Of a stretch of 62,000 nt of DNA, positions 1 to 11,340 are shown piece by piece (the stretch's first letter is position 1; each line of letters starts with the position of its first letter). The notes under the pieces are model-generated. The model made no database searches. It saw nothing but the letters and a program-made list of their open reading frames with translations, and was not told the DNA's origin. The translations under genes and the position numbers were made by a program. The stretch comes from Neocallimastix lanati (nom. inval.). Taxonomy: Eukaryota > Neocallimastigomycota > Neocallimastigomycetes > Neocallimastigales > Neocallimastigaceae. Location of the stretch: the NCBI GenBank assembly GCA_016946835.1, contig JACVTC010000061.1, positions 417,501 through 479,500 of the forward strand. The letters are read 5' to 3'.

Positions 1-396
1 TTTTATTTATATTTTTTTTTATTTATATTTTTTTTTTAATTTATATTTTTTTTTTTTTTATTTATATATATTTTTTTTTATTTAACTTTTCTATATAAAA
101 ATATTGAAATTCTAAAGATGAAATGATCATATTGTACCACGTATGACAAAAATATTAATTTATTGGAGTAAACTGTAATTATTATTCTTCACAATTAGTA
201 ATATTTGATAATTTTAGATAAGCCTAACTATTCAGTAAAACCAGTAAAACACGCACAAAAAAAAAAAAAAAGAACATTTAATAAAAAGCTTATTTAATAT
301 ATAAATTTAAAATTTTTGTAATTTTAAATTTATATTGTTGGAATTAATTTATTAAATTTTTTAAAGTATTATTTATTTATTTATTTATTTATTTGT

Positions 397-431
<35 letters not shown>

Positions 432-701
432 TTTTAATTTTATTATTATGATTACATATATTTTATTAAAGTACTTGAATATGCATATAAAACTATCTTA
501 CAACTTTCTCACACACTTTCTTTTAATTTAGAGAAATTTTTTATTTTTATGTTTTTATGTTTAAATAATATAAATATTAATAATTATTAATTAAGGAAAA
601 TTTAATAACTGTATAATTATATAGCATTGATTTATAAAATTTATTATTTATTATTATACTATTTTTAAGTATAAAAATCAAGTCATTTATAAAGAACATT
701 A
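1..701. other. gene-free A+T-rich leader with TTTA microsatellite
   Basis: No coding signal is visible on either strand. The stretch holds T runs at its left edge and a (TTTA)n microsatellite at about 367-434. The four bases before the retroelement at 702 read ATTA, which may be one half of a target-site duplication. Confidence 0.6.
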
Positions 702-1099
702 TGATATAAAACAAATATGTGTAGTAACATATTTGTATATTTAATAATAATTATTAAATATTAAATTTATATCTTTTTGATAATAATTATTTTATTTTAT
801 TTTATTTCAATATGTTTTATTATAATTATAATAATTATAATACTTTATTTCATATAAAATTTATATATTTCTATATATTAGAATATATAATTAATATATA
901 TTACCTATTTCTTATAAATAGATAAATAGATTAAATTATTTATATTTGAAATAGTGAACTCTCTTGTAAATTTTTAGGAATTACAATTATTATTTTAATT
1001 GTACGAATATTATAATTTTATTAATAAAATTTACTAAACAACCATTATTTTAAAAATCCACTGCTTATAAATTATTGTACATAAAAGTCCCGCATATCA
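702..1099 (+). repeat. 5' long terminal repeat
   Basis: Starts TGATATAAAACAAATATGTG and ends AAAAGTCCCGCATATCA. It matches 3202-3584 along its whole length with scattered substitutions and a few short indels, for example an extra AAATAGAT near 915 and an extra TAA near 783. Ends are TG...CA. Confidence 0.88.
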
Positions 1100-1107
1100 A
1101 AAATTAG

Positions 1108-1121
1108 TGGAGATATCGGGG
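1108..1121 (+). promoter_or_regulatory. candidate tRNA primer-binding site
   Basis: TGGAGATATCGGGG lies eight bases inside the 5' LTR. The leading TGG would pair with the CCA tail of a tRNA, as in most LTR elements. The offset is larger than usual and the tRNA is not identified, so this is tentative. Confidence 0.4.
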
Positions 1122-1487
1122 ATGTGCTGTGTAAAAAGTAATTTATAAGTAGTGGTGTTTTGTGATTTTATTAATTATTTATAAATTCGTTTCATTTAGG
1201 ATTAATATTTTATTTAGGATTAATATATTATTTAAGAAATAATTTAGGATATAATTTTTTTTTTTTTTTGGTTGTTTATAGTTATTTTATCTTAGGTGAA
1301 GAGAGAGTTATACAATATAAGTTATTTCATTAATTTTAGTATAGATAAAATAAATTGTTTTAAAATATATTAATATTTGGAGATTTAATCATTATTTATT
1401 AAAAAAAAAAAAAAATTATATATAAATTTTTAAAATATATAATTTTAATAAAGAAACATTATTATTATTATTAATTAATTGTTAACA

Positions 1488-3112
1488 ATGAAAAATAGCA
1501 ATTTTACTGGCCATCGGGTAGACACTGAGTCCCTTCCAAGAATTACCGGATCTTATAGAAATACTGAAATTTGGAAGTTTAAAATTAATGATTGGTTTAA
1601 GAAGGAAGGCATTGCTATCAATGAAGATAAATATAGTTACATAATTATGGCTGCTGAAGATGACATCGTAAAGGTAATTATGGAAAAAGTAAGAGAGGTA
1701 AATAGAACTCTTACTTTAGATGAATGTGTTGTTCTCATAAAAAAAAGATATTAAAGGGAAAACCAAAGGGATAATAATTATGAAAATATATTACAAGAAT
1801 CTCACTGGAGAAATAAAAAAAGTTTTAATAATTATAAAAATTATTCACCTAATATACAGCCAATGGATACATATATTAATAACTTTAGTAATTCATTGAA
1901 TAAAGGAAATAATAGAATATCTATTAACAGTTCTTCCAACAACTACAATGGATACATTGTTAATAGTAATTATAGTAATTATAATGATAATACATTTAAC
2001 ACATGGAGTGGAAATAGTAATCAGAGAAATTTTAGGAATTATAGAAGATTTAATATGAATAATGATAATAACAATAATTTAAATATTAGCAATGAAAATT
2101 ATAATAACAGTAATAATAATTTTTACAATTTAAGAAAAAGGAAAATTTTAATACCAAATTTAAATAATAATTCAACAATTAATAATAGTAATAAAGGCAA
2201 TAATTATACAGGAAATGACAACAATAAAGATAGTAACAATATTAATAATATTAATGAAAATGTAATTAATAATAATTCAATCAATAATATTGTCAATAAT
2301 AATATATCTAATTTGGTTACAAATAATAATATTAACAATAATAAAAATGACGCTTTGGATAAAACAGTAAATGTAGAACAAAATAAATTAAACGCGTTAA
2401 AAATGGATAATTTCAGAGGAAATAATAAAATAGGAAATGCTAATAATGGAAAATGTGAAACAAATAATAATAGTATAATTACTAAAGAAGAAAATAAAAA
2501 TAATTCCATTGGTAATGAAGATATTAAGAAAAATCAAAATAATAATATAGAAATTAATAATATTATAACAATAAAAATTGAAACTATGATAATAATGAAA
2601 ATAATAATTTAAATAGTAAAAAGAATAAAGATAATAATGATATTATTGAGAATTCTAAAAATATAATTTATAAGAAATATAGTAATAAAAATGTAAATGA
2701 AGATTTAAATGTTAAAGAATCTGTACAAGTTAATAATATTAACAGTAGTTTGACTAAAGAATCAAAAATTATTGATAATAAAAATTCAAAAATAAACAAT
2801 ATTCAAATAATTCCAAATAATAATAATGACGAGCAATGTATAAATGAAAAGTATTCAGTTAATAATAAAAATTCCCTGATTGATTGTAGTAAAATTATAA
2901 ATATAGATAGTGATAAGGAAAAAAAAATTAAAATTAAAAAGAATATTAAAATTCCACCTATTGGTATTCAAAATATTGGTAAAAATAAAATAAATATTAA
3001 TAAATTAATGATGCCCAAACCTGAGATCGCGTTAAAGGATATTATTATTTATAGCAACAATCGCGTTGATACCAAACGAATAATTAGGAATTATAGATAC
3101 AAAAGAAAATAA
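1488..3112 (+). pseudogene. retroelement gag-like frame, interrupted
   Basis: The first ATG of the frame is at 1488. The first ~88 codons encode a compact, non-repetitive segment with gag-like features (ITGSYRNTEIWKFKINDWFK, then LTLDECVVLIKKRY). A TAA at 1752-1754 follows, but the same frame remains open past it to 2612 (RENQRDNNYENILQESHW, then strongly Asn-rich). The reading then has to move to another frame, open from 2582 to the stop at 3110-3112, which ends in a basic tail (IIRNYRYKRK). I read this as a single gag-type protein broken by one nonsense codon and one frameshift. Programmed readthrough or frameshifting is possible but less likely for an element lacking pol. No zinc knuckle (CX2CX4HX4C) is visible. 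Confidence 0.65.
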
Positions 3113-3201
3113 AATTTTAAAAATTATTATTTATATTAATTAAACCTTATATTTTCTTTTATAAAAAAAATATATAATTTAATTTTTAGCAAGGGCATTT
3201 C

Positions 3202-3584
3202 TGATATAAAACAAATATGTGTAGTAACATATTTGTATATTTAATAATAATTATTAAATATTAAATTTATATCTTTTTGATAATTATTTTATTTTATTTT
3301 ATTTCAATATGTTTTATTATAATTATAATAATTACAATACTTTATTTCATATAAAATTTATATATTTCTATATATTAGAATATATAATTAATATATTACC
3401 TATTTCTTATAAATAGATTAAATTATTTATATTTGAAATAGTGAACTCTCTTGTAAATTTTTAGGAATTAGAATTATTATTTTAATTGTACGAATATTAT
3501 AATTTTATTAATAAAATTTACTAAACAACCATTATTTAAAACCCACTGCTTATAAATTGTTGCACACAAAAGTCCCGCATATCA
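3202..3584 (+). repeat. 3' long terminal repeat
   Basis: Second copy of the 702-1099 repeat in the same orientation, beginning TGATATAAAACAAATATGTG and ending AAAAGTCCCGCATATCA. It is 15 bases shorter than the 5' copy through small deletions. Confidence 0.88.
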
Positions 3585-3691
3585 ATTATAAAATCATTTG
3601 ATTTAAATTTGTTTTTATGACATTAATTTTTATTTGAATAATAAATTTTATTTTATATTAATTAAGGTTTGAATATTTGTATGTTTTATCC

Positions 3692-3737
<46 letters not shown>

Positions 3738-4122
3738 AATTATAAAAAATATTATTTATAATAAAATTTAAAATTTAATTAAAATTTCCCAATTTTTCTG
3801 AAAAATTGGAATAAAAAAATTATCAAATATAAAATTACACCAAAAAAATATTAAAACAAAATTCATCATATTTAACTGAATTTTTTTATTTTTTATTTAA
3901 AAAAAAGAAATATATATATATTTCATAAAAATAAGAAATTTAAATATTAAATATATTAATATTAATACATTATATGTTATTATTTTATTTTTATTAATAC
4001 ATTATACGTTATTATCTTATTATTAACTATTATTTTGATAAATCTTTTTTATGAACTTTTTTTTTAATGTTTAATATTTTAAATAATTAAAGATTAAAAT
4101 CTATCAATTCATTAAAACATTG

Positions 4123-4172
<50 letters not shown>

Positions 4173-4416
4173 AAAAAGTTATTTAAAAAATTTTTTTTCT
4201 TAATTGTAATCTTTTTTCTTTCACATATTTTTAATAATATCTTGAATTAATAGGACATTTTTTCTTTAATACATAATAATTACTAAAGAAAATATATCTT
4301 TATAATTATTAGAATTTGAAATATTTAATAATAGTAATGTAAAAAAAAATTATTTTAATTAATAATTGTTATCAAGATGTAGTATATTTATAATACCAAA
4401 AGGTAAAATAAATTGT
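3585..4416. other. gene-free A+T stretch
   Basis: It holds a T run (about 3697-3733) and an A run (about 4127-4170). No coding signal or structured RNA is apparent. Confidence 0.6.
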
Positions 4417-4581
4417 ATGAATCAATTACAATCAAATAATAATTTTATTTCAAATGAAGATACATTATATAGAACAATCCAATAACTTCTAATAGTAATA
4501 CTATTTATTATTCTATTAACACCACATATCAGCAATCAACATTATTCTCCTTTATCAACTGATCAACCATTTATATATTAA
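4417..4581 (+). pseudogene. decayed C-terminal tail of the HTH/low-complexity family
   Basis: Reading from the ATG at 4417 gives an Asn/Ser-rich segment with SNEDTLYRTIQ, followed after a frameshift by TSNSNTIYYSINTTYQQ. After a second shift it gives HYSPLSTDQPFIY and a TAA at 4579-4581. This matches, in order, the last 50 residues of the gene at 58261-59859 (ISNEQIILQTVPATS, then NVYYVVTTTQTPQQ, then IYSTVSPQQPLVLF and stop). It also resembles the tails of the other two paralogues (SSPTTIYYMVNTPTQQP). It lies on the plus strand, whereas the three full copies are on the minus strand. No N-terminal half is recognisable upstream, so this is a fragment of a fourth family member. Confidence 0.65.
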
Positions 4582-5079
4582 AAAATTTAAATATTTATTA
4601 AATAATAAGTTATTTTATTTAATATAAATCATGTATTTTATACATTTTTATAATTGTTTCAAAAATTTTAAATCAAAATTATTTAATAAAAAGGTTTTTA
4701 TTTATTATTTAATTATTTAATAAAGAAAGATTAATATATATATTAACACTTTTGATCTTTTGATTTATAAAAACATTAATATAATTAAAATAATACTAAA
4801 ATAGAAATTAATAGAAATAAATGAAAATATATCAAAATTGAATATTAATAAATAAAAGAAAAAATATATGATTATTAAAATATATTTTTTTTTAATATAT
4901 TTATTTACATATTACTTTTTGTTTTTAAATTTTTTTATATTTAATATTTTTTTTTTAAAAAAAGAAAACAAAAATAAAAAAAAAAAATTTTATTACTATA
5001 TTCATTCTATTTAAATGGATAATATATATTATTTAAAGTTTTTTTAAAAAAAAAAATCTCAAAATAAGACAATATAATA

Positions 5080-5110
<31 letters not shown>

Positions 5111-5127
5111 AAAGGCTTAAAACTTTA

Positions 5128-5158
<31 letters not shown>

Positions 5159-5439
5159 TAATCATTATTCTATTATTAATATGGATCTTTTATTTATTTG
5201 TTTTTTTTTTTATAATTAGTTATATATTCATCTTTTTTTTTTTCATTATACATTTCTTTATTTTTTTAAATATGTGTATATAAATATTATATATATGAAA
5301 AATACTTTATTTAAATCAAACTATATATTAATTTAATTGATAATTATTTGTAATATATTTATTTTTATTATTTTTATTAATATAGAAAATATATATATAC
5401 AATTTAATAACACAATAATTATACAATTTAAAGGTGAAT
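4582..5439. other. upstream region of the ankyrin gene
   Basis: A+T-rich non-coding sequence with short A and T runs and an (AAAT)n tract near 5085-5113. An in-frame TAA at 5416-5418 bounds the ankyrin reading frame on its 5' side. No recognisable promoter element stands out against the background. Confidence 0.55.
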
Positions 5440-8400
5440 ATGGGTAATGTTAATTCAAGAGACAAAAATGGTGATACACCTTTAATTAAAGCATGCAAAA
5501 AAAATGATCAAAAAGCAGTAAAGGAATTAATAGAAAATAAAGCAGATGTCAACTTAAAAAACGATAAAAATGGTTATACCCCTTTAATAATAGCGTGTAA
5601 TGAAGGAAATGAAGAAATCGTGAAAATTTTAATAGAGAATGGAGCGAAGATAAATATTAAAGATGAAAATGGATATACTGCTTTAGTATTTGCATGCTCA
5701 AATGGAAATGAAAATATTGTAAAATATTTAATATCAAAAGGAGCAGACGTAAATATAATGGATAAAAATGGTGATACTCCTTTAATTATTGCAATAATTT
5801 ATGGTAATATATCTATTGTAAAATATTTAATTGATCAGGGAGCAAATGTAAATAAGAAGAATGAAATAAAAGGTTACACTCCATTAATGATTGCATGCAG
5901 TCAGGAAAGTGAAACGAATTTAAATGAAACTAATTTAATGATTGCAAAATATTTAGTGGAACATGGAGCAGATATTAATATGGTTAATGATAAAACAGAG
6001 GATACTTCTTTGATTATTGCATGTAAAGTTGGTAATCAAGCTATAGTCGAATATTTAGTGGAAAAAGGGGCTAAAATTAATTATAAGAATGAAAAAGGAT
6101 GTGTAACCCCATTAGTTGCTGCATGTCATCATGGAAATGTTACAACTGTAAAATATTTATTTGAACATGGAGCTAAAGTAAATTTGAAAACGGAATATGG
6201 AGATACCCCATTACATGTTGCATGCAGAAATGGAAATGAAGCTTTAGTAAAATTTTTAATTAATCATAAAGCAGATACTAATATTGAAAATAAAACAGGA
6301 GATACTTCATTAATAATTGCATGTTTAAAGGATAATCAAAAATTAGTAAAACTGTTAATCGATAGTAAAGCTAAAATCAATAGTAAAAACAAAAATGGTG
6401 ATTCTCCCTTAACAATTGCTTGTGGCAATGGTAATGAAAATATTATAAAATATTTAATTGAACATAAAGCCGAAATCAATACTGAAAATAAAAATGGTTA
6501 TACGCCATTGATAAGAGCTTGTTATAAAGAAAATGAAAAAATAATAAAGTATTTAATAGATCATGGAGCCGACGTTAATAAGAGTAATGTTGATCCTCCA
6601 TTAAATATTTCCATTCGCTTTGGAAATGAAACAATAGTAAAATATTTAGTTGATCATGGAGCTAATGTTAATTTGGAAAATAGGAATGGTTGTACTCCTT
6701 TAATTGATGCATGTTATAAAGGAAATGAGGGTATTGTAAAATTATTAATTGATAATAAAGCAGATGTAAATATAAAATGTAAAACTGGAGAAACAGCTTT
6801 AACTGTTGCTTGTAAGGAAGGAAATGAAATAATAGTTAAATATTTAGTAGATCATGGTGCTAATGTTAATATAACCGATAAAAATGGACTTACTCCATTA
6901 ATTATTTCCTGTATTGAAGGATCTAAATCTACATCAAAACATTTGGCTAGAGGAAAATCCCTCAAAAATAAATTAATTAAAGTGGATTTAACTAATATTA
7001 AAAATAACAATCCTAATAATATTAAAAATAATAAAAACAATAAAAATAGTAATAACAATAATAACATGCTTAAATCTGGCCCAATTCCTATACCTACCTG
7101 GGATGAGATTAATAAAGTTGAAAATATGAAATCCTCAAATTCAAAGATATTAAATATTATTAGTGAAGAAAATAAAAATATTATAAAATATTTAGTTGAT
7201 CATGGAGCTGATGTAAATGCAAAAAGCAAAAATGGTGATACGCCATTAACAATTTCATGTAGGAATGGAAATGGATATATTGTAAAATATTTAATTGATC
7301 ATGGAGCAAATATTGATGTAAGAGATGGCAATGGTGATTCACCATTAGTTATTGCCTATACAATTGGTGATGAAACAATATTAAAATATATAATCGAAAA
7401 AACAATTAAGCTTTTACCTAATTGTAATAATGACCAAATGAAAAAAAATGCTGAAGATCAAATAGAAAAATTCTTAACAGAGTACCCATCAGAAGTGTAC
7501 ATGAGTATTGATGAGAATACTGATATCTTTGAAGAATTTATTAATCAAAGAAATATACGTTTAATCAGTGTATTAATTAAAATAGGAAGAGATATTAATA
7601 ATTATATGAAAAATATGAAATTACCAATAGAACAAGCAATAGAAAATAAGGATAAAGATATTGTAAAAGAATTAATAAATTTAGGTGCAAATACAGAGGT
7701 CAGAACCGCAGGTGGTATAAAAATAGTAAATTTAATTAAAAGTAAAATGCCAGAATATTACAAATTTGAATCGATAATTGACAGAAATTCTTCCATAGAA
7801 GATATTATAAATACTAAAGATGAAAAAACGGCAAAAATAATAATTGATGATAAGGAATTAAATATCGATTCTGAGGATAAAACCGGTGCTAATCTATTAC
7901 AAAAGGCAATAATGGAAAATAATATCAGTAAATTTAATGAGTTGATAAGATTAGGAGCCAATACAAAAAAAGCAAATGGATTAATTCAAATTATGTTGAA
8001 AAAACAGTTAGAAACTTATGGATTAGATCTTAAAAAAATGGAATCAGAATCCCAAGAGTCCCAAGAGAAGCATGTTATGAGTGACCTTGAATTGAAAAAT
8101 TATAATTCTATTGCTAGTGAATATATAATCTCTGGGGAATACGAAGAAGCCAGTAAACTTATCAATAAATATAGTGATATCTTAAAAATACAAAATGAAG
8201 ATGAATTGAATTTATTATCTCAAATGATAGTTGCCCTCTATCATAAAAATGAAATAGGCATATTAGAAGATTTAGTTAATAGATACTCCTATACCCTAAA
8301 TGATAAAGAAGTAGCAATAAATAAGGTAAATAATAGTACCCCATTACATTATATTATTGAAAAAATAAATAAAAGTCCAGAGGCAATAGAAATATTAGAT

Positions 8401-11340
8401 TGTTTAATAAAAAAAGTTGATAACGTAAAGGTATTAGATATTGAAAATAATAATGGTATGACAGCATTAGATTGTGCCATTGCTATCAATAATATAGATG
8501 CCGTTAAAATACTTTATAGTAAAAATGTAGAGCTAAAAAGTGATTCCTTTGAAAGAAAAGAAAATATCATTCATATGCAGTATGCACTATTAAATGACAA
8601 TTTAACTTCAGATAAGCTAAAAGAAATGATTGTTGAAATGGTTAATATACGAAAGGAAAAGGAAAAAGATATAACATTTGAAAATATAATTAATGATAAT
8701 AAAATTAAAAATGGTCAATCTCTGTTACATATAGCTTCCTATCTTGGTAAAAAAGATATTGTAAACTATTTATTGGAGCAAAAAAAGATCAAATTAGATG
8801 TTAAGGATTCCAAGGGTAGAACACCAATATTTTATGCTATTCTAGCTCAAGATGAAGAAATTGTAAAATCTTTAATAAATAATGATAAAGATAAAAACAT
8901 ATTAATGGATACCGATGATTTTAATGCAGCACCATTAAACTATGCCATCATCACTAAGAATGAAGAAATTACTTCCTTATTAATTCCAAAAACTAAAGAT
9001 TTGAGTATCCATGATAAATTTGGTAGAACTTTTCTTCATTATGCCGTTGCCAGTCAAAACTTAAATATCATTGAATCTATCTTTAGAGAAATTTCCAATT
9101 ATGATGAAAGGATATTAGATATACAAGATATTGATGGTAAGACAGCATTACATTATGCTGCTCTGACAAGAAATAAAGATATACTAAATATATTTCTAAG
9201 ATCAGATAAAATTAATTTGGAATTAATTGACAAAAATGAATTAAAAGCTATTGATTATTTGTTAATGGGAAAGTTGGAATTGTCTGAGGTATTAGATGAA
9301 AGTAACTATAATACAATTCCTGGAATAATTCGAAAAATGATTATTAAAATTAAAGATAGAAAGAAAGAAATGTGCAGGAGAAATGTTTTACATAGCGCTT
9401 GTCAAAATGAAATGAATCCAAATGAAGCCATTATGATTGTATTAGAGGAAAAAAAGGCTAAAATACATGAATTAATAGATGTACCTTTATCCTCTAATAT
9501 TGGTAAAAAACCATTAGACTTTGCTCTAGAAAATACTAAAATTTCTGCTAAAATACTAGTATCGCTCATACAAGTAGCAACTATATTAGAAAACGATGAT
9601 GATAAAAATGAACTTCTGGATAAACTAATAATATATAATAGAGGAGATATTGCAAAGGAATTGGATCTAATGAATGAATACTATGAAAAATCAAAAGATT
9701 TACCTAGTAAACTTTATACTCTCATAAAAGAACAAAAAGATATTAATAAGATCAAAAGTACTCTAGGTATTCCTTCACGTATTGATTGCAAAAATTTCAA
9801 ATTATATGATTACGCTATTGTAAAAGATAGGTATGATTGGTTTTTGGAATTCGTACGCCACGAAAAAGTAGTAGATATTGAAAAAGTCAAGGAGAGAGTA
9901 TTAGAATTCAATTCTCTTAAAATTTTTGAAGAATTGCTACGAAGAGGAGATGAATTTATTAAAAAATCGCTATGGAAGAAAGCAAGCTATGATGCAAGAG
10001 AAATGATGATTCAATATTATAAAAATAATAATTTATTAGAGCAGGAAACATTTAAAGCAGCCAATATTTTAAATGTGAGCATGGTAGGACTAGTATTAAA
10101 ATTACAAAATTCCATTTACATTAAAGGCTTATTGCATATAGCCGTATTCAAAAAATCTAAAAATTTAGCTAGAGTAGTCATAGAAAACTATGGAGATAAA
10201 GTATTTAAGGAAGTAGATGATTATTCAAATACTCCTTTGGATATTGCAATAAAAATTGAAAATTTTGAAATGTTAACCTATCTCGTAATGAAAGGTGCCC
10301 CAGTAAAAGAATTTAAAGGAAATGCAACCCCTATTAAACATTTAATGAATGAAGAAATGCTCAAAGCGAAAGAACGCCGTAATATTATTCAAAGTGATAT
10401 TAATACATTTAAAAATAAAATAAAAGATATGACAAAATCAGATATTAATGAAAAGGATTATCTGGGAAACACCTTATTATTCTATGCTATTGAAAATAAT
10501 AATATAGAGATAGTATCAAAATTAATAAAAAAGGGAGCAAATGTAAATATAAAAAATATTTATAAAGAAACACCATTATACATAGCCCTAAAATATGCCG
10601 ATAGTAAAATAGTTCAAGAACTAATAGAAAATAATTGTAATATCCATGAAATGGTCAATGGAAAATCAATGCTTCATTATGCTCTAAAAAGAACAGTAAG
10701 AAGTAAAGACAATGTTAATGAAAATGAGTCAGATACTAAAGATTCAATAGCAATAAAATTATTAGAAAAAGGTGTTGTGGATCTAGCACCATCCACAATC
10801 AATAAAAAATTTAGATATGATAGAACGTTTGGACATGAAAATATCACACAATTAATGTATTATATAATGGAAGAAGACAAGGAAAAAGCCGAACAACTGA
10901 TAAAATCAGAATGGATAGACCTAAACGTTACTGATGATGAAGGTATAACTGCCTATGGATACGCTCATCATAAACATTTTGCTGATCTAATGGGAATGAT
11001 GGAAGCGATTAATCCAAATATTATTAAATCAGAAAAGAATATTAAAGACTTTTTTGGATTAACCGATAAGAAAACCGCTGTTATAGCAACTACCGGAGTA
11101 ATAGCAGCAGGATTAGGTATATTAGCAAAGCAAACAAATGCTGGAAGCATGGCCTATGATATAATTGAAAATATGGTCATTGAAAATACTAAAGAATTCC
11201 TAAGTCAAGATACAAGGGAAAGTTTAGAAAAGGTTCAAGAGGAAAGAAATTTCATTCAAGAAAAAGCTCAAAAGATCATCGACTCCCAAGCAGTTAAAGA
11301 TGCATATGCATATTTAAAAAATAAAAATAAAGAAAAATAA
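5440..11340 (+). CDS. giant ankyrin-repeat protein, candidate N-myristoylated
   Basis: A 1966-aa protein from one uninterrupted exon. The start is the first in-frame ATG (5440), after a TAA at 5416-5418. It opens MGNVNSRD, which fits the N-myristoylation pattern MGxxxS, so the protein may be membrane-anchored. About 15 ankyrin repeats fill residues 10-500 (cores like GDTPLIIACKNGNE, then IVKYLIDHGADVN). An Asn/Lys-rich insert at about 505-580 splits one repeat, and two more repeats follow. The middle (650-1830) has more divergent ankyrin units such as DGKTALHYAALTRNK. Near the C-terminus a hydrophobic stretch (AVIATTGVIAAGLGILA, about 1880-1896) could be a membrane segment, followed by a charged helical tail. 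Ankyrin repeats mediate protein-protein contacts; the partner is unknown. Absence of introns contrasts with the spliced genes nearby, and recent transfer or retroposition cannot be told apart. Confidence 0.9.
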   Translation: MGNVNSRDKNGDTPLIKACKKNDQKAVKELIENKADVNLKNDKNGYTPLIIACNEGNEEIVKILIENGAKINIKDENGYTALVFACSNGNENIVKYLISKGADVNIMDKNGDTPLIIAIIYGNISIVKYLIDQGANVNKKNEIKGYTPLMIACSQESETNLNETNLMIAKYLVEHGADINMVNDKTEDTSLIIACKVGNQAIVEYLVEKGAKINYKNEKGCVTPLVAACHHGNVTTVKYLFEHGAKVNLKTEYGDTPLHVACRNGNEALVKFLINHKADTNIENKTGDTSLIIACLKDNQKLVKLLIDSKAKINSKNKNGDSPLTIACGNGNENIIKYLIEHKAEINTENKNGYTPLIRACYKENEKIIKYLIDHGADVNKSNVDPPLNISIRFGNETIVKYLVDHGANVNLENRNGCTPLIDACYKGNEGIVKLLIDNKADVNIKCKTGETALTVACKEGNEIIVKYLVDHGANVNITDKNGLTPLIISCIEGSKSTSKHLARGKSLKNKLIKVDLTNIKNNNPNNIKNNKNNKNSNNNNNMLKSGPIPIPTWDEINKVENMKSSNSKILNIISEENKNIIKYLVDHGADVNAKSKNGDTPLTISCRNGNGYIVKYLIDHGANIDVRDGNGDSPLVIAYTIGDETILKYIIEKTIKLLPNCNNDQMKKNAEDQIEKFLTEYPSEVYMSIDENTDIFEEFINQRNIRLISVLIKIGRDINNYMKNMKLPIEQAIENKDKDIVKELINLGANTEVRTAGGIKIVNLIKSKMPEYYKFESIIDRNSSIEDIINTKDEKTAKIIIDDKELNIDSEDKTGANLLQKAIMENNISKFNELIRLGANTKKANGLIQIMLKKQLETYGLDLKKMESESQESQEKHVMSDLELKNYNSIASEYIISGEYEEASKLINKYSDILKIQNEDELNLLSQMIVALYHKNEIGILEDLVNRYSYTLNDKEVAINKVNNSTPLHYIIEKINKSPEAIEILDCLIKKVDNVKVLDIENNNGMTALDCAIAINNIDAVKILYSKNVELKSDSFERKENIIHMQYALLNDNLTSDKLKEMIVEMVNIRKEKEKDITFENIINDNKIKNGQSLLHIASYLGKKDIVNYLLEQKKIKLDVKDSKGRTPIFYAILAQDEEIVKSLINNDKDKNILMDTDDFNAAPLNYAIITKNEEITSLLIPKTKDLSIHDKFGRTFLHYAVASQNLNIIESIFREISNYDERILDIQDIDGKTALHYAALTRNKDILNIFLRSDKINLELIDKNELKAIDYLLMGKLELSEVLDESNYNTIPGIIRKMIIKIKDRKKEMCRRNVLHSACQNEMNPNEAIMIVLEEKKAKIHELIDVPLSSNIGKKPLDFALENTKISAKILVSLIQVATILENDDDKNELLDKLIIYNRGDIAKELDLMNEYYEKSKDLPSKLYTLIKEQKDINKIKSTLGIPSRIDCKNFKLYDYAIVKDRYDWFLEFVRHEKVVDIEKVKERVLEFNSLKIFEELLRRGDEFIKKSLWKKASYDAREMMIQYYKNNNLLEQETFKAANILNVSMVGLVLKLQNSIYIKGLLHIAVFKKSKNLARVVIENYGDKVFKEVDDYSNTPLDIAIKIENFEMLTYLVMKGAPVKEFKGNATPIKHLMNEEMLKAKERRNIIQSDINTFKNKIKDMTKSDINEKDYLGNTLLFYAIENNNIEIVSKLIKKGANVNIKNIYKETPLYIALKYADSKIVQELIENNCNIHEMVNGKSMLHYALKRTVRSKDNVNENESDTKDSIAIKLLEKGVVDLAPSTINKKFRYDRTFGHENITQLMYYIMEEDKEKAEQLIKSEWIDLNVTDDEGITAYGYAHHKHFADLMGMMEAINPNIIKSEKNIKDFFGLTDKKTAVIATTGVIAAGLGILAKQTNAGSMAYDIIENMVIENTKEFLSQDTRESLEKVQEERNFIQEKAQKIIDSQAVKDAYAYLKNKNKEK

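Larger units (their letters stand above)
702..3584 (+). mobile_element. LTR retroelement, gag-like only, non-autonomous or degraded
   Basis: Two long direct repeats (702-1099 and 3202-3584) begin TGATATAAAAC and end CGCATATCA, so each has the short inverted ends TGATAT/ATATCA typical of LTRs. The tetranucleotide ATTA lies directly outside both ends (698-701 and 3585-3588), compatible with a target-site duplication but weak in such A+T-rich DNA. The inside is only about 2.1 kb and carries a gag-like, Asn-rich reading frame on the plus strand. I see no protease, integrase, reverse transcriptase or RNase H motif. The LTRs differ by a few substitutions and small indels, so insertion is not brand new. 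A clear polypurine tract before the 3' LTR is not evident. The superfamily (Ty1 or Ty3) cannot be assigned without pol. Confidence 0.85.

Noticed and set aside
2204-2509. Minus-strand Leu-rich frame with the look of a membrane protein
   Set aside because: It is the antisense of the Asn-rich gag-like sequence; AAT read backwards gives Ile/Leu/Val codons.
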